Positions 45,292-57,387 of a DNA stretch of 64,000 bases are shown here, piece after piece. The DNA is taken from contig NW_025408667.1 of assembly GCF_020360975.1 (NCBI RefSeq), positions 6,014,001 to 6,078,000 of the forward strand. Direction: 5' to 3'. The notes beneath the pieces were generated by a model. It worked only from the letters and a program-made list of their open reading frames with translations, was not told where the DNA came from and ran no database searches. The position numbers and the translations under genes were made by a program. Within the stretch, counting starts at the first letter, position 1, and each line of letters begins with the position of its first letter. The DNA is from Hirsutella rhossiliensis. Taxonomy: Eukaryota > Ascomycota > Sordariomycetes > Hypocreales > Ophiocordycipitaceae.

Positions 45292-45772
45292 TAGCTGAAC
45301 TGAAGATCATACATGCGAGATGATTTACGCAGAAGGCATGGCTTCCTTTAACACTTTGGAAGGCACCTTCGCGTCGCGCTTCCAACTATGGAAGGATTAC
45401 TTGAAGCGTTTTGCATCGACTAATGCGGCATGAGCGTGTGGCCCAAACTTGGGACGCTTAAATTGAAGGAAGTAGCAGTAGGCAGAGGGCTGACAGTGAT
45501 GTAAACCACCGTCGCTCTAATTGAGTGCCCTCAAAATTATACCAGGTGCCCTGTCGACCGTTCAGTGCCGGATTTTATCGCTACAGATAGTTGTATCTCC
45601 ATCTCTCTTTCTACCCGTTTTCTCTGGTGCTCTCTTATCATACTGTCTAGAGGTACTGCTGGCATAAATAAAATCGCCAGACAAAGTCCACACTGACCTC
45701 CAAACTGTTGTCTCACCCGGCCAGTCACAGAACACACTAGGAGCACAGATGATGCTATGAACACCAATCCGC
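45292..45772. other. intergenic, no gene seen
   Basis: Only shadow frames of the downstream part of the membrane-protein gene. Confidence 0.35.
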
Positions 45773-46427
45773 TTACTGCTCCAAGCCACGGCATCCCTGG
45801 TTTGACGTCGGCTGCTCTGGCTGAGGCTGGTTAGAGTGCCGGCCAAAATGACGGAAACACTGTGTCTTCCTCCATATCGCCATAACCATAATAACGGTAG
45901 TCAAGTGAGACACCATTGGAGCAGCACACCAGTATTCGACACCAGATCGTCTAAATTGCCAGACGGTCGCCCCGATAAAGGGAAGGTGAAAGGCCAGTAC
46001 TAGTCCACAAATGATGATTCTCGCCTTAATGGAGGGGCCAGGCTCGACGACGCGAGAAAAAGGATCAACAACTTGAATAAGCTGTAGACAATGAGTATAT
46101 GGGGGAGGTAATTAGACCGGCCTGGATGGGAAGTACCTCAATGATGTCGACGCATAACATGGTGACCCCTTTCCAGGCTGTGAACAAGGGGTAGGCAAGG
46201 ACGCCCGGTAGGAGTGCATTTCTCGCACTGCCGAACAGAGCGGCGAATACTAGTCCGGTACCCAAGAAGAGACAGGCCGTGGGAATCAGCGCCCAAGTTC
46301 GCCTACGCGAAGCTTCTCGTGGCTTGACTCTGATCATCCAGTACAAGTAAGGCGCCAGAAAAACCGTGGTCACAGCAAATACGACGCCGGCCTCAGTGAC
46401 CTCCTTAATGGTAATCTCGTTCTGCAT
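45773..46427 (-). CDS. five-helix membrane protein, unknown function
   Basis: Exon 1 46427-46137 and exon 2 46081-45773, joined by a 55-nt intron (46136-46082; GTACTT donor, CTACAG acceptor) in phase 0, giving 199 aa. First ATG is 46427 (MQNEITIKEVTEAG). Predicted membrane helices, by reading: VVFAVTTVFLAPYLYWMI, WALIPTACLFLGTGLVFAAL, LLPGVLAYPLFTAWKGVTML, IIICGLVLAFHLPFIGATVW and APMVSHLTTVIMVMAIW. Basic loops (VKPREASRRR, QFRRSG) suggest orientation. The C-terminus is polar. Family not recognised; small integral membrane proteins of this sort are common in fungi. Confidence 0.65.
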
Positions 46428-47307
46428 GTCAGAATTGGGCAACCTTGAACGTGGAGAGGACGGAATTCGGACTTAGAGGAATGAGAATATGAGCACCGGG
46501 CTTGCCCGGAATAAGACGTGCTTTATATAATGTTAAGTCATAGCAGCGAATGTTGGTGCTTGGGAAGTAACGCTTAGATGAAGAGAGCCATAGGACGTTG
46601 TCTAGTTGCTTTGCAAACGGGCAGACATACTTAGAGTCAGATGGTGATGGGGTGACTTGTACATAGTAAGGTTACACCATCATTTCTTTAAGACTGGGCT
46701 ATAGTTGATATGATGATTTACATATATGAGGCGGGTGAGCTTCCTCCATATCGAAGCGGCCTGGATCCAGGTAGGATGGGTAGAACGGCACGCCTTCACC
46801 AGGTCAATGCGGTTGGCTCCCGGTTAAGAGGCCATCCAGTAGATCGGCATCACTAGCAATGCATAGAAACTGGGTCATGCACTTTGGCTTGCATGGTCTA
46901 GGCTGGCCTCGAGGAGGTCGGAATGCCATGGGCCTGCAGAGGGAAATTTCCCGGATCTGCAGTCAAAATGAACATGCCCGCGACGACACCATGAGCTTCT
47001 CTGTGGAGATGGACCAAACAAGGAAGCTCAAAGACACGAGCAAAGGATGTTGTTGCTCCATTCCACATTGGGGTTTGTGAGATAACAGCGCGGCTGTAGG
47101 TAACATGACTCTCAGTTGTGACAATCCCGCAAGGCGGGCTTCATGCTGGCTCGCAGATCCAAGGACCTGGCTCGCACCCGGTCGTTCCTGGTCTCGGCCT
47201 CGTCGAGGCTGTTGGTCATGAACATGAAGAAAAGGCAGGTTTGTCAGACAGGAAGGGAAGGAACACAGGATAGATCACTGAGAAGAAAGAGACAACTAAT
47301 TACTGGG
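46428..47307. other. intergenic, no gene seen
   Basis: No believable frame, including at 46859-47080. Confidence 0.35.
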
Positions 47308-47600
47308 CTATTCCTCCGGCTTGTTCGTCTCCTCAAGAATAGTCTCCATCGCCCTTTCTAAAAGTGCTCTGCCCTTATCGCTGTCTAACTCATGAGCTGA
47401 ACACCATCCATCCTTGACCTCAATGAAAACCGCGGTCGCACTGCAACTTGCTAATTTGACAAATCTTCTGTCGTACCAGCCGCCAAAAGTGGAGGCCACC
47501 TCCTGTCAGAGGCGACTGGTAACATGGACTATATGGGCTCCGACAGCATTTTCTGATGTCTTCCCGCCATATTCCGCGCATACTTCAATGGAGGGGAGGT
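47308..47600 (-). pseudogene. C-terminal fragment of an unknown gene with an in-frame stop
   Basis: The frame SIEVCAEYGGKTSENAVGAH ... VTSRL-stop-QEVASTFGGWYDRRFVKLA ... ATAVFIEVKDGWCSAHEL ends with LEETNKPEE. A single TGA interrupts otherwise continuous protein-like sequence (CGA to TGA would explain it). Two cysteines and compact size hint at a small secreted or effector-type protein, but the family is not recognised and the start is missing. Confidence 0.35.
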
Positions 47601-47729
47601 GACGAGAGGTGGGCGGCGAAGCTGGATTGTCGCCTACTGATAATCTACAGTACCTTAGTGGTTTCATATTCACGTGCGACTAGATAAGAACCATGTGAGC
47701 AAAGGCCGGACCTAGTGTTGATTGTGATC

Positions 47730-48019
47730 TGTCAGAGGGAGCAGACTGACGGTCTAATCCGCACACGTATAAACTCCGGTGAAAGAGGCAGGTCAGACGC
47801 AGGGACTTGAGTCAGGTATCGATACAGTAGAGGAACATTGCCCTAATCGGGATACACGGGAATTGGCCCCGATTCAGGGCCTCCACGGGTCCCAGATAGG
47901 TATCTATTCGTATAAATACCCCCTCAATGTCGCACAGATAGATAGAAAACATGCATCATCGCTTGGACTCAATTGAGCCTGCCCTTATCCTTCCGTCCGC
48001 GCTCTCAGCTTGCTGAGAG
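47730..48019 (+). mobile_element. truncated LTR, same family as the 390-bp LTR at 57 kb
   Basis: Starts TGTCAGAGGGAGCAG and carries CGTATAAATACCCCCTCAAT (TATA core). It matches 57095-57382 in inverted orientation and stops abruptly after GCTTGCTGAGAG, lacking the last 100 bp of the LTR. Confidence 0.82.
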
Positions 48020-49681
48020 ATCCAAACGGTACGGGAGGGACTGGGAAAAGGAACGATCCGAAATACCCGCCCCATGAATAAGGTTACTGAATATTTCATT
48101 CGACCCCTGCTATCAGAAATTTCATCCATACCCTTAGCATCGGATAATTCGAGTTAGACACGTCACGTGAAAATTAAACCAGTCTGAAAATGAAAATCAT
48201 GGAGGTGGGGTAGCTTCTGTCACGGAGGTAGAAAAGTCTGGTTTTACCCCAGTGGCACGTCCACGTCTTATTCTGTAGCCTGGAACACGCTGTTGCCCCC
48301 ACCGGGTATGGTGGCATCCCGATCGGGTAAGGCGCCCTCCCACGTGCCCCACCCCGCCCAGCGCCCGTATAAATAGCCCGACCTCCATCCTCCCCGTCGC
48401 CTTGTACTCAGGACTTCTCTCCTCCCTTTTTTCTCCCGTCGCCTCCCTCACCGTTGGTCGCCATCCCCCTGCTAGGCACCCTGTCTTCTTGAATTTCTGC
48501 CTGCGGCCAATCCTACCTTTACGACCTCGTCATTTCGCTCCGAGACGGCCTGTTTCTCGCGCTGCAGCGTCCCTCCCGCGAGCACTCCTTCCAACGCATC
48601 TCTGTACGTGTTCATCCATTGCTCCGCTTGGATGTTCATTTCACGTCGAATCCTGGCCCTCTCTCTTATGAAAGAACAGTGTCGAACAGCTACTAACTAG
48701 TTCAGTTCAGACTGTTTCGCAAGCTCGAAATCGATCTTTTATCGTTCCCCTCGAATCCCTCCATTCAATCTGGATCTCGTCACTCACCTGTTCGTTTGAG
48801 CGAGCGCAACCGTCCTCGGCGTGGAGGCTCAGAACAGTTGTGATAGCTTGTCAGCCGATGGCAAAAATGCCACATCCGCCGGACTTCTCCGACGGTTGAC
48901 CCAGGAGGCCTCCGCAACGCTCCAACTGCGGCAGCGGCTGACGCCTTGACGAGCCGATGCAATCTCACGAGCGGGCGCATTGAGGTGACACGTCATCAGC
49001 AGCACGGGGCGGGAACTTTTGATGCGACGATCGCGGCTCGGCGTTGCCTCGGCCTGGCGCTTTCCGACGGGCTGCGTCGTCAGCAATACCGTGATCGCGA
49101 CCAACCCCTGCAGGTCTTTTACGGAGGTTCGTGTCGATCAAGCGAATGCTTGGCTCGGTCTCGACCCAGAAGCTGAGACAAACTTGCATTAGGAGATCGA
49201 CTCCGACGACGCGCTCGAGTGGATTCTGGGCTCCTTGACCGATGGGCGACAACGAGTAGGACGAAGGTGATTGGGGAAACCGAGGTCCTACGACACGGCA
49301 TAGAGAGCCAACGTGTGGAGCGCTGGGCGGATTCGGAAGACGCAGGAGCTGATTGGTTCGTTCTGCACCCATATTGCTCAGCCGAGAAGTACGCCCGGAT
49401 TGTGTTGCGTCATGTGCGGCTCGGCGTTAGGGTGATTGGCGGCAAGCCGGATGAGAACGGAGACGAAGGCTGACTCGAGGGGAGTCTAGACTCAGCTCTC
49501 GAGAATCGCATCTTTTGGCGGTTGGGGATCAGGAATGGGGTACCCACCCAGAGCCGGCTGAGCAGTCTTCTCGAGCATTTAAGGCTCTTCGCACCCCGCG
49601 CCTATTCGGAGAAGGCTTATCAACGAAGCTCTCAAATCACCTGCGAGACAGCATTTGGCACGCGGCAGTGCCCCCTCCATC
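48020..49681. other. long upstream region of the chromodomain gene
   Basis: GTATAAATAGCCC at 48367-48379 followed by a pyrimidine-rich stretch (48383-48450) looks like a strong fungal core promoter. No good coding frame lies directly behind it. It may start a long leader of the gene at 49682 or a lost gene. Weak plus frame 49300-49473 (GADWFVLHPYCSAEKYARIV) not assigned. Confidence 0.35.
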
Positions 49682-51539
49682 ATGACCACTCTCATTACTC
49701 TCGATAACCCGATTTTCTGGACTCCTCCAGGGGCGTACTCAGCGGATCCTTCCGTAATGAAGTTCTCGCGCCCACCGGGACATCAGTTGCCTCCAGCTGT
49801 GACAGCAGCGTTCTTACGTCACGCTTCCACGGGGGCGGATGAGGGGCAAAGACATCCATCGGCTAGTCAGCCATGGACTACGAATAATGTGATATTAATT
49901 TCTTCCGATGAAGAATCTGACGTGAACGATGACGACGATAACGACGAACACGGTTTCAACGCCGACGAGTCGTATCCAGATGACTCGCTTCCGTCGATTG
50001 CTACTATTGCGACATCCATTGCCAGTGAACGGCTTAGAGGTCAGCAATCCCAAAGCAGCGTTCTGGCGAGTGGACAGGCTGACAGTTCCTCCTCTAGTGA
50101 CTACCGATCCTCAAAAGTCCGAGACCGCCGAAACAACTGGAAACGCCCGCCTGTGTGGTGCATCTGCCATTGGTCAAGTAGGACGGCCAGCTGCTACAAG
50201 GACATCGTCGCCAGCTTCATCCTTCAGCAACCTTGTCGATGCCTTGCCCGTCGCGACCGCCTCGCTCCAGACAGAGCCACCCATATCCGAAGATCATAAT
50301 GATTTGCATAGTCAAGATGCGAATGCCTCGTGTCAATGCCGTCCTGTATCTGCCGCCGATGCTGTTTCTCCTGAGCCAAGGGTCAACCTAGGCACGACTC
50401 ACCCAAATCGACACGGACTTATTCGTGGTTCTGACGTCGAGGGCCAACCAAGCGCTGCAGCCCCACATCATGATGGCTTGGGCCATGGAGGGGCCGACGA
50501 ATCAGCTCCAGCTCAAAGGACTACAACAGAACCCGGCAATTCCAGCCCCAGTCAAAGAAGCTCAAGTGATGCCGGCGAACGGCATCTCCCATCAGAAGAG
50601 AATCGTGGGCGTGCTTCTGTTCCCTCCCCCTCACCCCAAACTGATCGAGCACGCGTCGAGGAGTCTCAACACGTCGGTAAAGATCCTGTGGCATCCCGTT
50701 CTCAAAATACCAACGAGACTAGGAGGAGGCGGTTGCAGATGTCCCAGACTGTCGGCAGCAGGCACAGTCATCGTCGTGCCGCAACGAAGAGAGATTACGT
50801 GGAAGACCGGATGGATTACAGTGATGATGAGGGCGTGCCAGCACGCAAGCATCATAAAACTGCGGCCCCGGCTCGTAGGTGGCGCGATCAAGTTGAGGAT
50901 CTTCAGCAGCCCCCGAGACCCCAACCACGCCGTGCCCGGAGGCCAAAGAGCAACAGCGACATCATTTCGTCTTCAAATAGTGAGGCAGCCAGCCTAGCAA
51001 GCTACGAGGAATGGCCCCTTTCCGATGCGGTGCTTAAGTGCGTCCGAGACAACGGCACGGCAACGTTTCAGCTACAGTTTACATGGGCCACCTCGTGTAT
51101 GGCACACGCTAGCTCGAAAGTCGACGGTCGCGGACTCGCAATCTCAGGGGAGAGAACTGAGGTGTCCGTGAAAGGTAACTTGGAAGAGCCAACCCAGCGA
51201 GATAGCAAAGATGGCAATGCCGACGTCTACCAGGTGGAATGCTTACTGGCTCGGTGGGGAAAGCACGCCTTCCTCCTAAGATGGTCTGATGGTACCACAG
51301 GGTGGGAGCCAAGGAGGAACATTCTGGACAAGCAGATGCTTCACGAATTTGAGGCAGGGTATGAGGGTTTCGATGGGGGGATTGATGTTCTGGGTTCGCG
51401 AACCAAAGCCGGCAAACATCAACATCTCTTGCATTGGCATGGTCGTCCGTTGCGTGAGGACTCATGGGTGGACGAGAAACTGATGAGCCAGAAGCGAATG
51501 GAGAGAATCAAGGCATGCGGGTTGGGTGATACCAACTGA
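49682..51539 (+). CDS. chromodomain-type protein with long acidic/disordered N-terminus
   Basis: ATG 49682 (MTTLITLDNPIFWTPPG). The N-terminal half is disordered and acidic (SDEESDVNDDDDNDEHG). The frame must change near 50100-50180: a possible 85-nt intron (50097-50181, GTGACT to AGTAG) joins it in phase and gives 590 aa; a frameshift is the alternative. The middle is Ser/Gln/Arg-rich with basic patches (RRRRLQMSQ, KHHKTAAPARR). The C-terminus has a chromodomain-like block, YQVECLLARWGKHAFLLRW then GTTGWEPRRNIL, followed by a second, similar block ending HQHLLHWHGRPLREDSWV. Aromatic positions of the methyl-lysine cage (Y, W, W) appear in the first block. Probable nuclear, chromatin-binding protein; target unknown. 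Confidence 0.7.
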
Positions 51540-52092
51540 AAGTCTGGGTCGTCTGGATGCGGCGGCACTAGAGCGCGAGCAAAAACGCTCAGGAAAGAGG
51601 TTTGGAGACTGTATTTTTATCATTTTATTACAGTCCTTCTATTCATTCAATCGCAAGCATGGAGGCGCGTCATGTCTATCATGTCTCGTTCGTGGGGGCC
51701 GTGATGGAGTTAACCGCGGAGCTTATTGAGATTTCGCAGGTTTCCACGGCTTTCCCAGGAGACCAACCTTGTCGAAATCATCGACAACATCGACAAGGAG
51801 GTATGTTGCAATTGTAGCCCGGTCAAACACCCCCAAGCGTATCGCGTCAGACGTTCGGCCCTGCAAGTCAGGAGATCGAAGCACTGCATGCGCCTCTGCT
51901 CCGAGCAAATACATCGACGCAATGACGCACATGACGTACTGGTCAGTTTTGTCATCTGTCAAGCAATCCCTCCCTGCTTTACGCAAAGCCCGTGTCTACT
52001 ACTGTTATAATTGACTTTCTCCACCGACTCCCTATGCTTCGGCCTGCACTCACATTGGTGAGGTTAGCAGTGCCTTTCATCGACACGAGCAT
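51540..52092. other. intergenic between chromodomain gene and NLR
   Basis: A minus-strand stretch at about 51720-51965 (VMCVIASMYLLGAEAHAVL, IATYLLVDVVDDF) is protein-like but lacks an ATG and family. Possibly an exon. Confidence 0.3.
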
Positions 52093-55000
52093 TCAGGTCC
52101 TTCCTCCCACTTTCCATCTTTCAAGGGCCGAACGAGAGGAGATCGTATCGGGATGGGATGGGCCGAGTAGCCTTTCCCGCAGCTGAAAACAACGCTCCAT
52201 AAGACCCATAGCCTTCCCTTGATGGCCTTGCCTGTTCCAAGTAAATGCAAGATTGTTCATGCTACTGAGCGTGGACGGGTGCTCCTCTCCAAGCACCCGC
52301 TTTCTCGTCTCCATCACCTGCACCTGCAGCGGCTCGGCTTCCTTCCACCGGCCTTGAAGCCGATACGTCACCGCCAAGTCGGCCATGCTGCTGAGTGTGG
52401 ACGGATGCTCCTCTCCAATTGCTTCCCTTCGCATCTTCACTGCTTGCAGTTGGAAATCTTCTGCATCCTTCCACCGCCCCTGATATTGGAGTAGCCCCGC
52501 GGCATTGTGGAGAAGCGCCGCTCGACCGAACAATTCCGCTTTCCCTGCCTCGTAAAGCTTTTTCCCTGTTCTTTTGAATCGTAGAACAGCCAAGACGTGT
52601 GGATAGTAAGTGCTGCATACATCGCGGTTCTCAAACGTGCCGTAAGGGTACAGATCAAACACCGTCATAAGTGCCTGCCTGGCGAATTGATCCATGGTGC
52701 CATTGGTGACGATCCACTTCCGGGTGACTAATTGCACAAGCCGATGGATGGTAAATTTGCTGTTCTTGTTTTCCGAGATGAACGAAAACGCCTTAAGAAG
52801 ACCTAGAGCTTCCTCAAGCTGGATATCTTTTTGCTGACTCTCAAGCTCCCCATCTCCATCTATTGGCTCCTGCCGTCGATGGCAATAGCAGGATATAAAC
52901 TCCTTGGGGATGGCTTGCCGGTCGAAGAAACTCATGAGCGAGAGAAACTCGCCCGCCAATTTACTTCGCTTTTCGATGTGCTTGAAGGATAGTATCCACG
53001 TGGCTGCGACTGCTTGTGGAGTCCCCGAGTCTCTCCTAATAGTATCAAACTCCTTGCTGAGTAGTTCCAGTCCGTGGTGGTCGCTCTTGTCTAGGAGCTG
53101 AAGATACCGGCTTACCGCCATAACATTCATTCGAATGTATGCGGCTGCCTGGACGAGTGCCAGAGGAAGATATTCCAGCCGAGACGTTAGAAGCGAGATT
53201 TCATCAACCGTCACTTCGAGGCCATCGAGCGTGGCGCGAACCAACTGATCAGATTCGCGCTTGTCCATCTTGCAGATTTCCTCTACAGCCCGAGTCCGAC
53301 CCTTCGTGAGCAAGACGCCAACCTGCCGATCCCGAGTTGTGACGAGGATGGATCCATGAGGGCTCTCAGGGAGGAAGCGCGCAATGCCACCATCTTGGGA
53401 AGGTGAGGAGCCACCCTCATCTTCTGGCAATGTGTAAAAGACCTGCTTGTCGTCGGCATTGTCGACGACCATCAGCCAACGACCTTGATGCGTTCTCTCC
53501 AGCCATGCTTTCACTAATGCTAATATGTCTGCCTCCGGGTCATCCAAACCAGGGACGTGGCATTCTCGCGCGATGGTTGCGTACGCTTGGCGGAACCGTT
53601 CTGCACTGCTCGCGTGGACCCAGAAGACCGACATTTCAGGGTAAGTCTCGTGGAGCCAATACGCATATGCAGTGACTATCTGGGTTTTCCTATGCATGTT
53701 AGTGAGGAGACGTCGTTCGGTTGCGCCAACTAACCCGATACCGCCGAGACCAAAGAGCGCGATCCTCGGCTGCGAGGACGTTGAAAGTCTTTCTTGAAGC
53801 TTCTTGAGTATAGCATCGCGGCCGACAAATGTTTCATTCTTGGGATATGGAACGACGACTATTAGCAGTATGAGACAGCGTTGGCCTAGGATGGTTCTGG
53901 TGGATTAAGCTGCGTACAATAAGGACCAGCAGGCAGCGTCTGGGTCGGCCCTATCACCAGACGATCAGCAGGTGTTCCAAGCAGTGTGATATCACATACC
54001 TGCAAGTACGGAAGGCACCCAATGGCTTAAAAATGCCTTCATACAGGCAGCCGCAGTGGCGGCAGCATAGCGCTGCCATGACTTGCTCGTGTGGCTATCC
54101 GCGTAGTCGCACGCGCCTTTTATCACAACGCATGGGAAGGTATCCCAGACACCAGCACCCTCCATCTCAAATGCAATAGCGCCTTCCCTCAATGCAATAG
54201 CGTCGCGATCTTCCCCAGACTTCATGACCGAATCGCCGGACGCAATCAGACCAAAATGGACGGCTGGTCGTGGATCGTCCTTGTCGTGGTGGAGCCGCCG
54301 CCGCGGCACCGGGTTACCATCACAACCGACCTGCTGGCACGGCTCCTGGTCGCCGACGTGGCGATATGTAGCCTCAAATAGCCTATCATGTACTGCGCCC
54401 GGGTACTCAGCGGCCAGGAGCGGCTCGTTCTGGAGGACACCGAGGTAGGTAGATATGGCGGCGCCAAGCTGCTTGCGACCCCGAAGACCCTTCAACTTCG
54501 CCAGCAAGCCTCGTATTTCGATATTCGGCCGCCCCAGAGAGTCTAACAGCGTATCTTTACGCTCAAAGCGGCCTGGTAGCCGCCGTCCAAGGTCGTATTG
54601 AATGACCCCATCGCTGATGACGACGTCGCCAAGTATGATCTCCTCGCCAGCAGGGCCATAGGGAACAACGCCACAGACACCCACGACTAGAGCGAGCTTT
54701 ATATTCGGGAAGCTTGTCCGGCAGTTATTCGCTACTATCGCGGCGCTGGCTTTCCCCATACTCGGCATGTGCGCGAGGACGACGTTGTGGCGGCCGATGG
54801 CGCCAGTAGAGTAGGCGTTCGGGTCGCTCGGCGCTTTATCGAAAGATGGACCATTATCGTCCCAATGGAGGTCAAAAAGATAGTTTAGTTTAGTTTAGTT
54901 TAGTGTATTTTCCGTCCAGCAACTTTTGGTCGCTCAGGTCTCCGCAGGGGAGCACAGGACGTGCTGAGCTAGCAGGTGTCTACATGCTACATATCGTACA

Positions 55001-56058
55001 CTTCACCCACTATCCAGCATTTCATCGGCTCAACGGCGCTCATGACAAACCTGTTGCCCGTCAGCGGGACGTCCAGGCATGAAGAGAAAGCTGTCCCGTG
55101 GTCAGATCAGCCAATTTGCTTCTGGGGCCTTGCAGCCCTTGATGACCTCGGCGATCGCATGGTCGCGAGACCTTGACGCCGCCCGAGATCGGAGCAGGTA
55201 ACAGAAAGGATTGAGAGGAAAAGGTAGGGTGAGAGAGAGAATGATGACCGTCTAGTGGCGTGGGCAGATCCCTCCGAAGAAGGAGCTCGCTTTCGCCAGC
55301 CTGACGAATTTGTCAAAGTCCTTGCCGATTGCGCGGTTGATGGCTGCAGCCGGCCAAGGTGCAAGCCGCATACGATGCCGTGGCGCAACCTTTCTGCAGT
55401 AAAAGATGTGTGCTGGCTCTTTTCGTCTTCCGCACGAGCACGTCAGTCGCGCATTGTCGTGACCAAACCTTTCGTGGTAGTCAGCAAAATCCCCATGGTG
55501 GGTTCTTGCTGCAAGCAAGTTACGAAGCAGGGGCCGAGAGAGCGCCAATTCTGACGGGCAGCTGGTTGTGGCTTTAAGCCTCAGGTCTCTGTATCGCTCC
55601 GGCGCAGAGGCTTCCCACCAGGCCTTGAAAGCCTCTTCCGGCTGCTGTCGGGCAATCTTTCGCAGGTGCGCTAGCGTCGGGACGTTATCAGCGGGTTCTG
55701 GCAGTGATGCTCCGCCTTTGCCAGAGCATCAGCCTCCTCGTTGCCTGGGATGTCAGCATGGCCGGGGATCCAATGGACCTCCACAGCTCCGTATTTTCGC
55801 GCCAAAGATTGAAACTCAAGGAAGACCTCTTGCGAGGAGTCGCTCGGCGTGCCCCGTAAGCATGTTGCGGTCGCGAGGTTGTCGAGGCAGACAAAGATGC
55901 GGTCAGTTTCTGGAAGGCTCACCGCAGCCTTCAACCTGGAGGTCAAAAAGAGCGTCAACGGCATCTGCCTCTAGGGTAAGAGCGCAAATGATAGCGATCT
56001 CAAAGCCATGGCGAGCAGTAGGGCGGGGCGGTTGAGACTTCACTGTCCGCGTGGTCAT
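52093..56058 (-). pseudogene. PNP-NB-ARC-TPR NLR, split by a LINE fragment
   Basis: ATG 56058 (MTTRTVKSQPPRP). The purine nucleoside phosphorylase-like domain begins HGFEIAIICALTLEADAVDALF, is interrupted by a LINE (54881-55936), and continues WDDNGPSFDKAPSDPN, AHMPSMGKASAAIVANNCR, LVVGVCGVVP, FEMEGAGVWDTFPCVVIKGA. Intron 53999-53859 then leads to ETFVGRDAILKKLQERL, and intron 53734-53690 splits the P-loop FGLGGIG-KTQIVTAYA. The NB-ARC domain follows (RWLMVVDNADD, GSILVTTRDRQVG, LEYLPLALVQAAAYIR), and then three kinesin-light-chain-type TPRs (LHNAAGLLQYQGRWKDAE, GEEHPSTLSSMADLAVTY, LGPSHPDTISSRSALE). Such NLRs use the PNP part as effector or sensor. Apart from the LINE, every exon is open, so the insertion may be recent; only three repeats is short for the class. 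Confidence 0.88.
54881..55936 (-). mobile_element. 5'-truncated LINE (RNase H to 3' end) inside the NLR
   Basis: Target duplication TGGAGGTCAAAAAGA, 15 bp, at 54866-54880 and 55937-55951. The tail is ACTAA repeats on the minus strand (54881-54903). It matches 33.5-34.5 kb of the full-length LINE, including IFVCLDNLATATCL and VEVHWIPGHADIPGNEEAD. Removing it plus one duplication copy restores the NLR frame (DALFDL-HWDDNG). Confidence 0.95.
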
Positions 56059-56987
56059 CCTGAAGTATGATTTCTTGCTGTTCCGATCGTTGCGTGTTGA
56101 ATTACCTTGAGCGCCGCCTATTGTCAAAATAGAGAGATCCAAGGCCGCTGGAGCATCGGGACCGGGGACGGAGCCGCGCAATCGTGGAGACAAAGTTGTT
56201 GACCAAGGAGGGGTTCACGGACCGTTCCTAGCGCATTCAAGTGTTCAATTCCCACCAATGCCCCGGGGATTGTGTAAACCAATCACTGGGCGGCGATTCG
56301 AGCCGGCATAACTTATTATCCTTCCGATCGGAGGTCTCACCATGGCGGCGACTGTCTAACTCGCCAGTGAGTCAGACAGCTCGGTTCCCCGGATATCGAC
56401 GGAATTCCATGACATTCCATTGCTCTTTGCTACGTGATCAAAATTCTGGCTTTTTACTGGTTCATCCTTTGTGTCACACGAGTGTCCGCCACTTCATTTC
56501 TCCCGCATCTGCAGCAATTTGCCTGCCAAACTCCATGGGAAACCGCTATGTGGCAGGCTTTGAATTGCTGCCAACACGACGGGCGATGTAGATACACGCA
56601 TGAGTTGCAGCTTAATACAATGTGCGGCAGAGCTTGGCGCACCGAGGGCCACAATAGGGATGGATGGTGACCAGCGCCAGAGGCGGCCTTGAAGTTACAT
56701 TGGGGCGATTTGTACTCCCGTCCAGGGTGGTTTTCCATACCCAAGTATGGAAATACCCTTTCCATACTATGGCATGGACAGGGTATGGATATGGATCCAT
56801 AGTATTTCAATGCTCAGTCAATAATTGGCCAAATTGCGCCACTGACCGGGACCCCTACAGCGCCATCCTCCAGGGGTCTGAGGCCTTGAACCCCGCTAAT
56901 TCCCACACAAACACAAATCGCTTTCCCACCACTTTGCACCAACGCGTCGGACGAATCAGTTGTCGAACTATGGATTCTGCAAGTGTG
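56059..56987. other. NLR upstream region with hairpin-rich segment
   Basis: Presumed promoter of the PNP-NLR. At 56725-56815 several overlapping inverted repeats built on CCATAC / GTATGG occur. GGTGGTTTTCCATA there is the reverse complement of a stretch near 59845-59865 (ATATGGAAAACCACC). No gene. Confidence 0.4.
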
Positions 56988-56992
56988 CTATC

Positions 56993-57382
56993 TGTCAAGC
57001 TGGTAAAATACCGCTACACCATGCAAAATGAGGCACCCCGATAGAGGTGTTACTAACGCGTATTATAGGCCCTTTCTTGTCCTGAAGCTCATAACTCTCA
57101 GCAAGCTGAGAGCGCGGGCGGAAGGATAAGGGCAGGCACAATTGAGTCCAAACGATGATGCATGTTTTCTATCTATCTGTGCGACATTGAGGGGGTATTT
57201 ATACGAATAGATACCAATCTGGGACCCGTGGTGGCCCTGAATCAGTGCCAATTCCCGTGTATCCCGATTAGGCAATGTTCCTCTACTGTATCGATACCTG
57301 ACTCAAGTCCTTGTGTCTGACCTGCCTCTTTCACCGGAGTTTATACGTGTGCGGATTAGACCGTCAGTCTGCTCCTCTGACA
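56993..57382 (-). mobile_element. complete solo LTR (390 bp)
   Basis: Ends TGTCAAGCTGG and CCTCTGACA (TGTCA...TGACA), flanked by the 5-bp duplication CTATC (56988-56992, 57383-57387). The TATA core GTATTTATACG reads on the minus strand. A truncated relative lies at 47730-48019 and a 97-bp deletion derivative at 59299-59395. No internal retrotransposon sequence remains. Confidence 0.9.
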
Positions 57383-57387
57383 CTATC

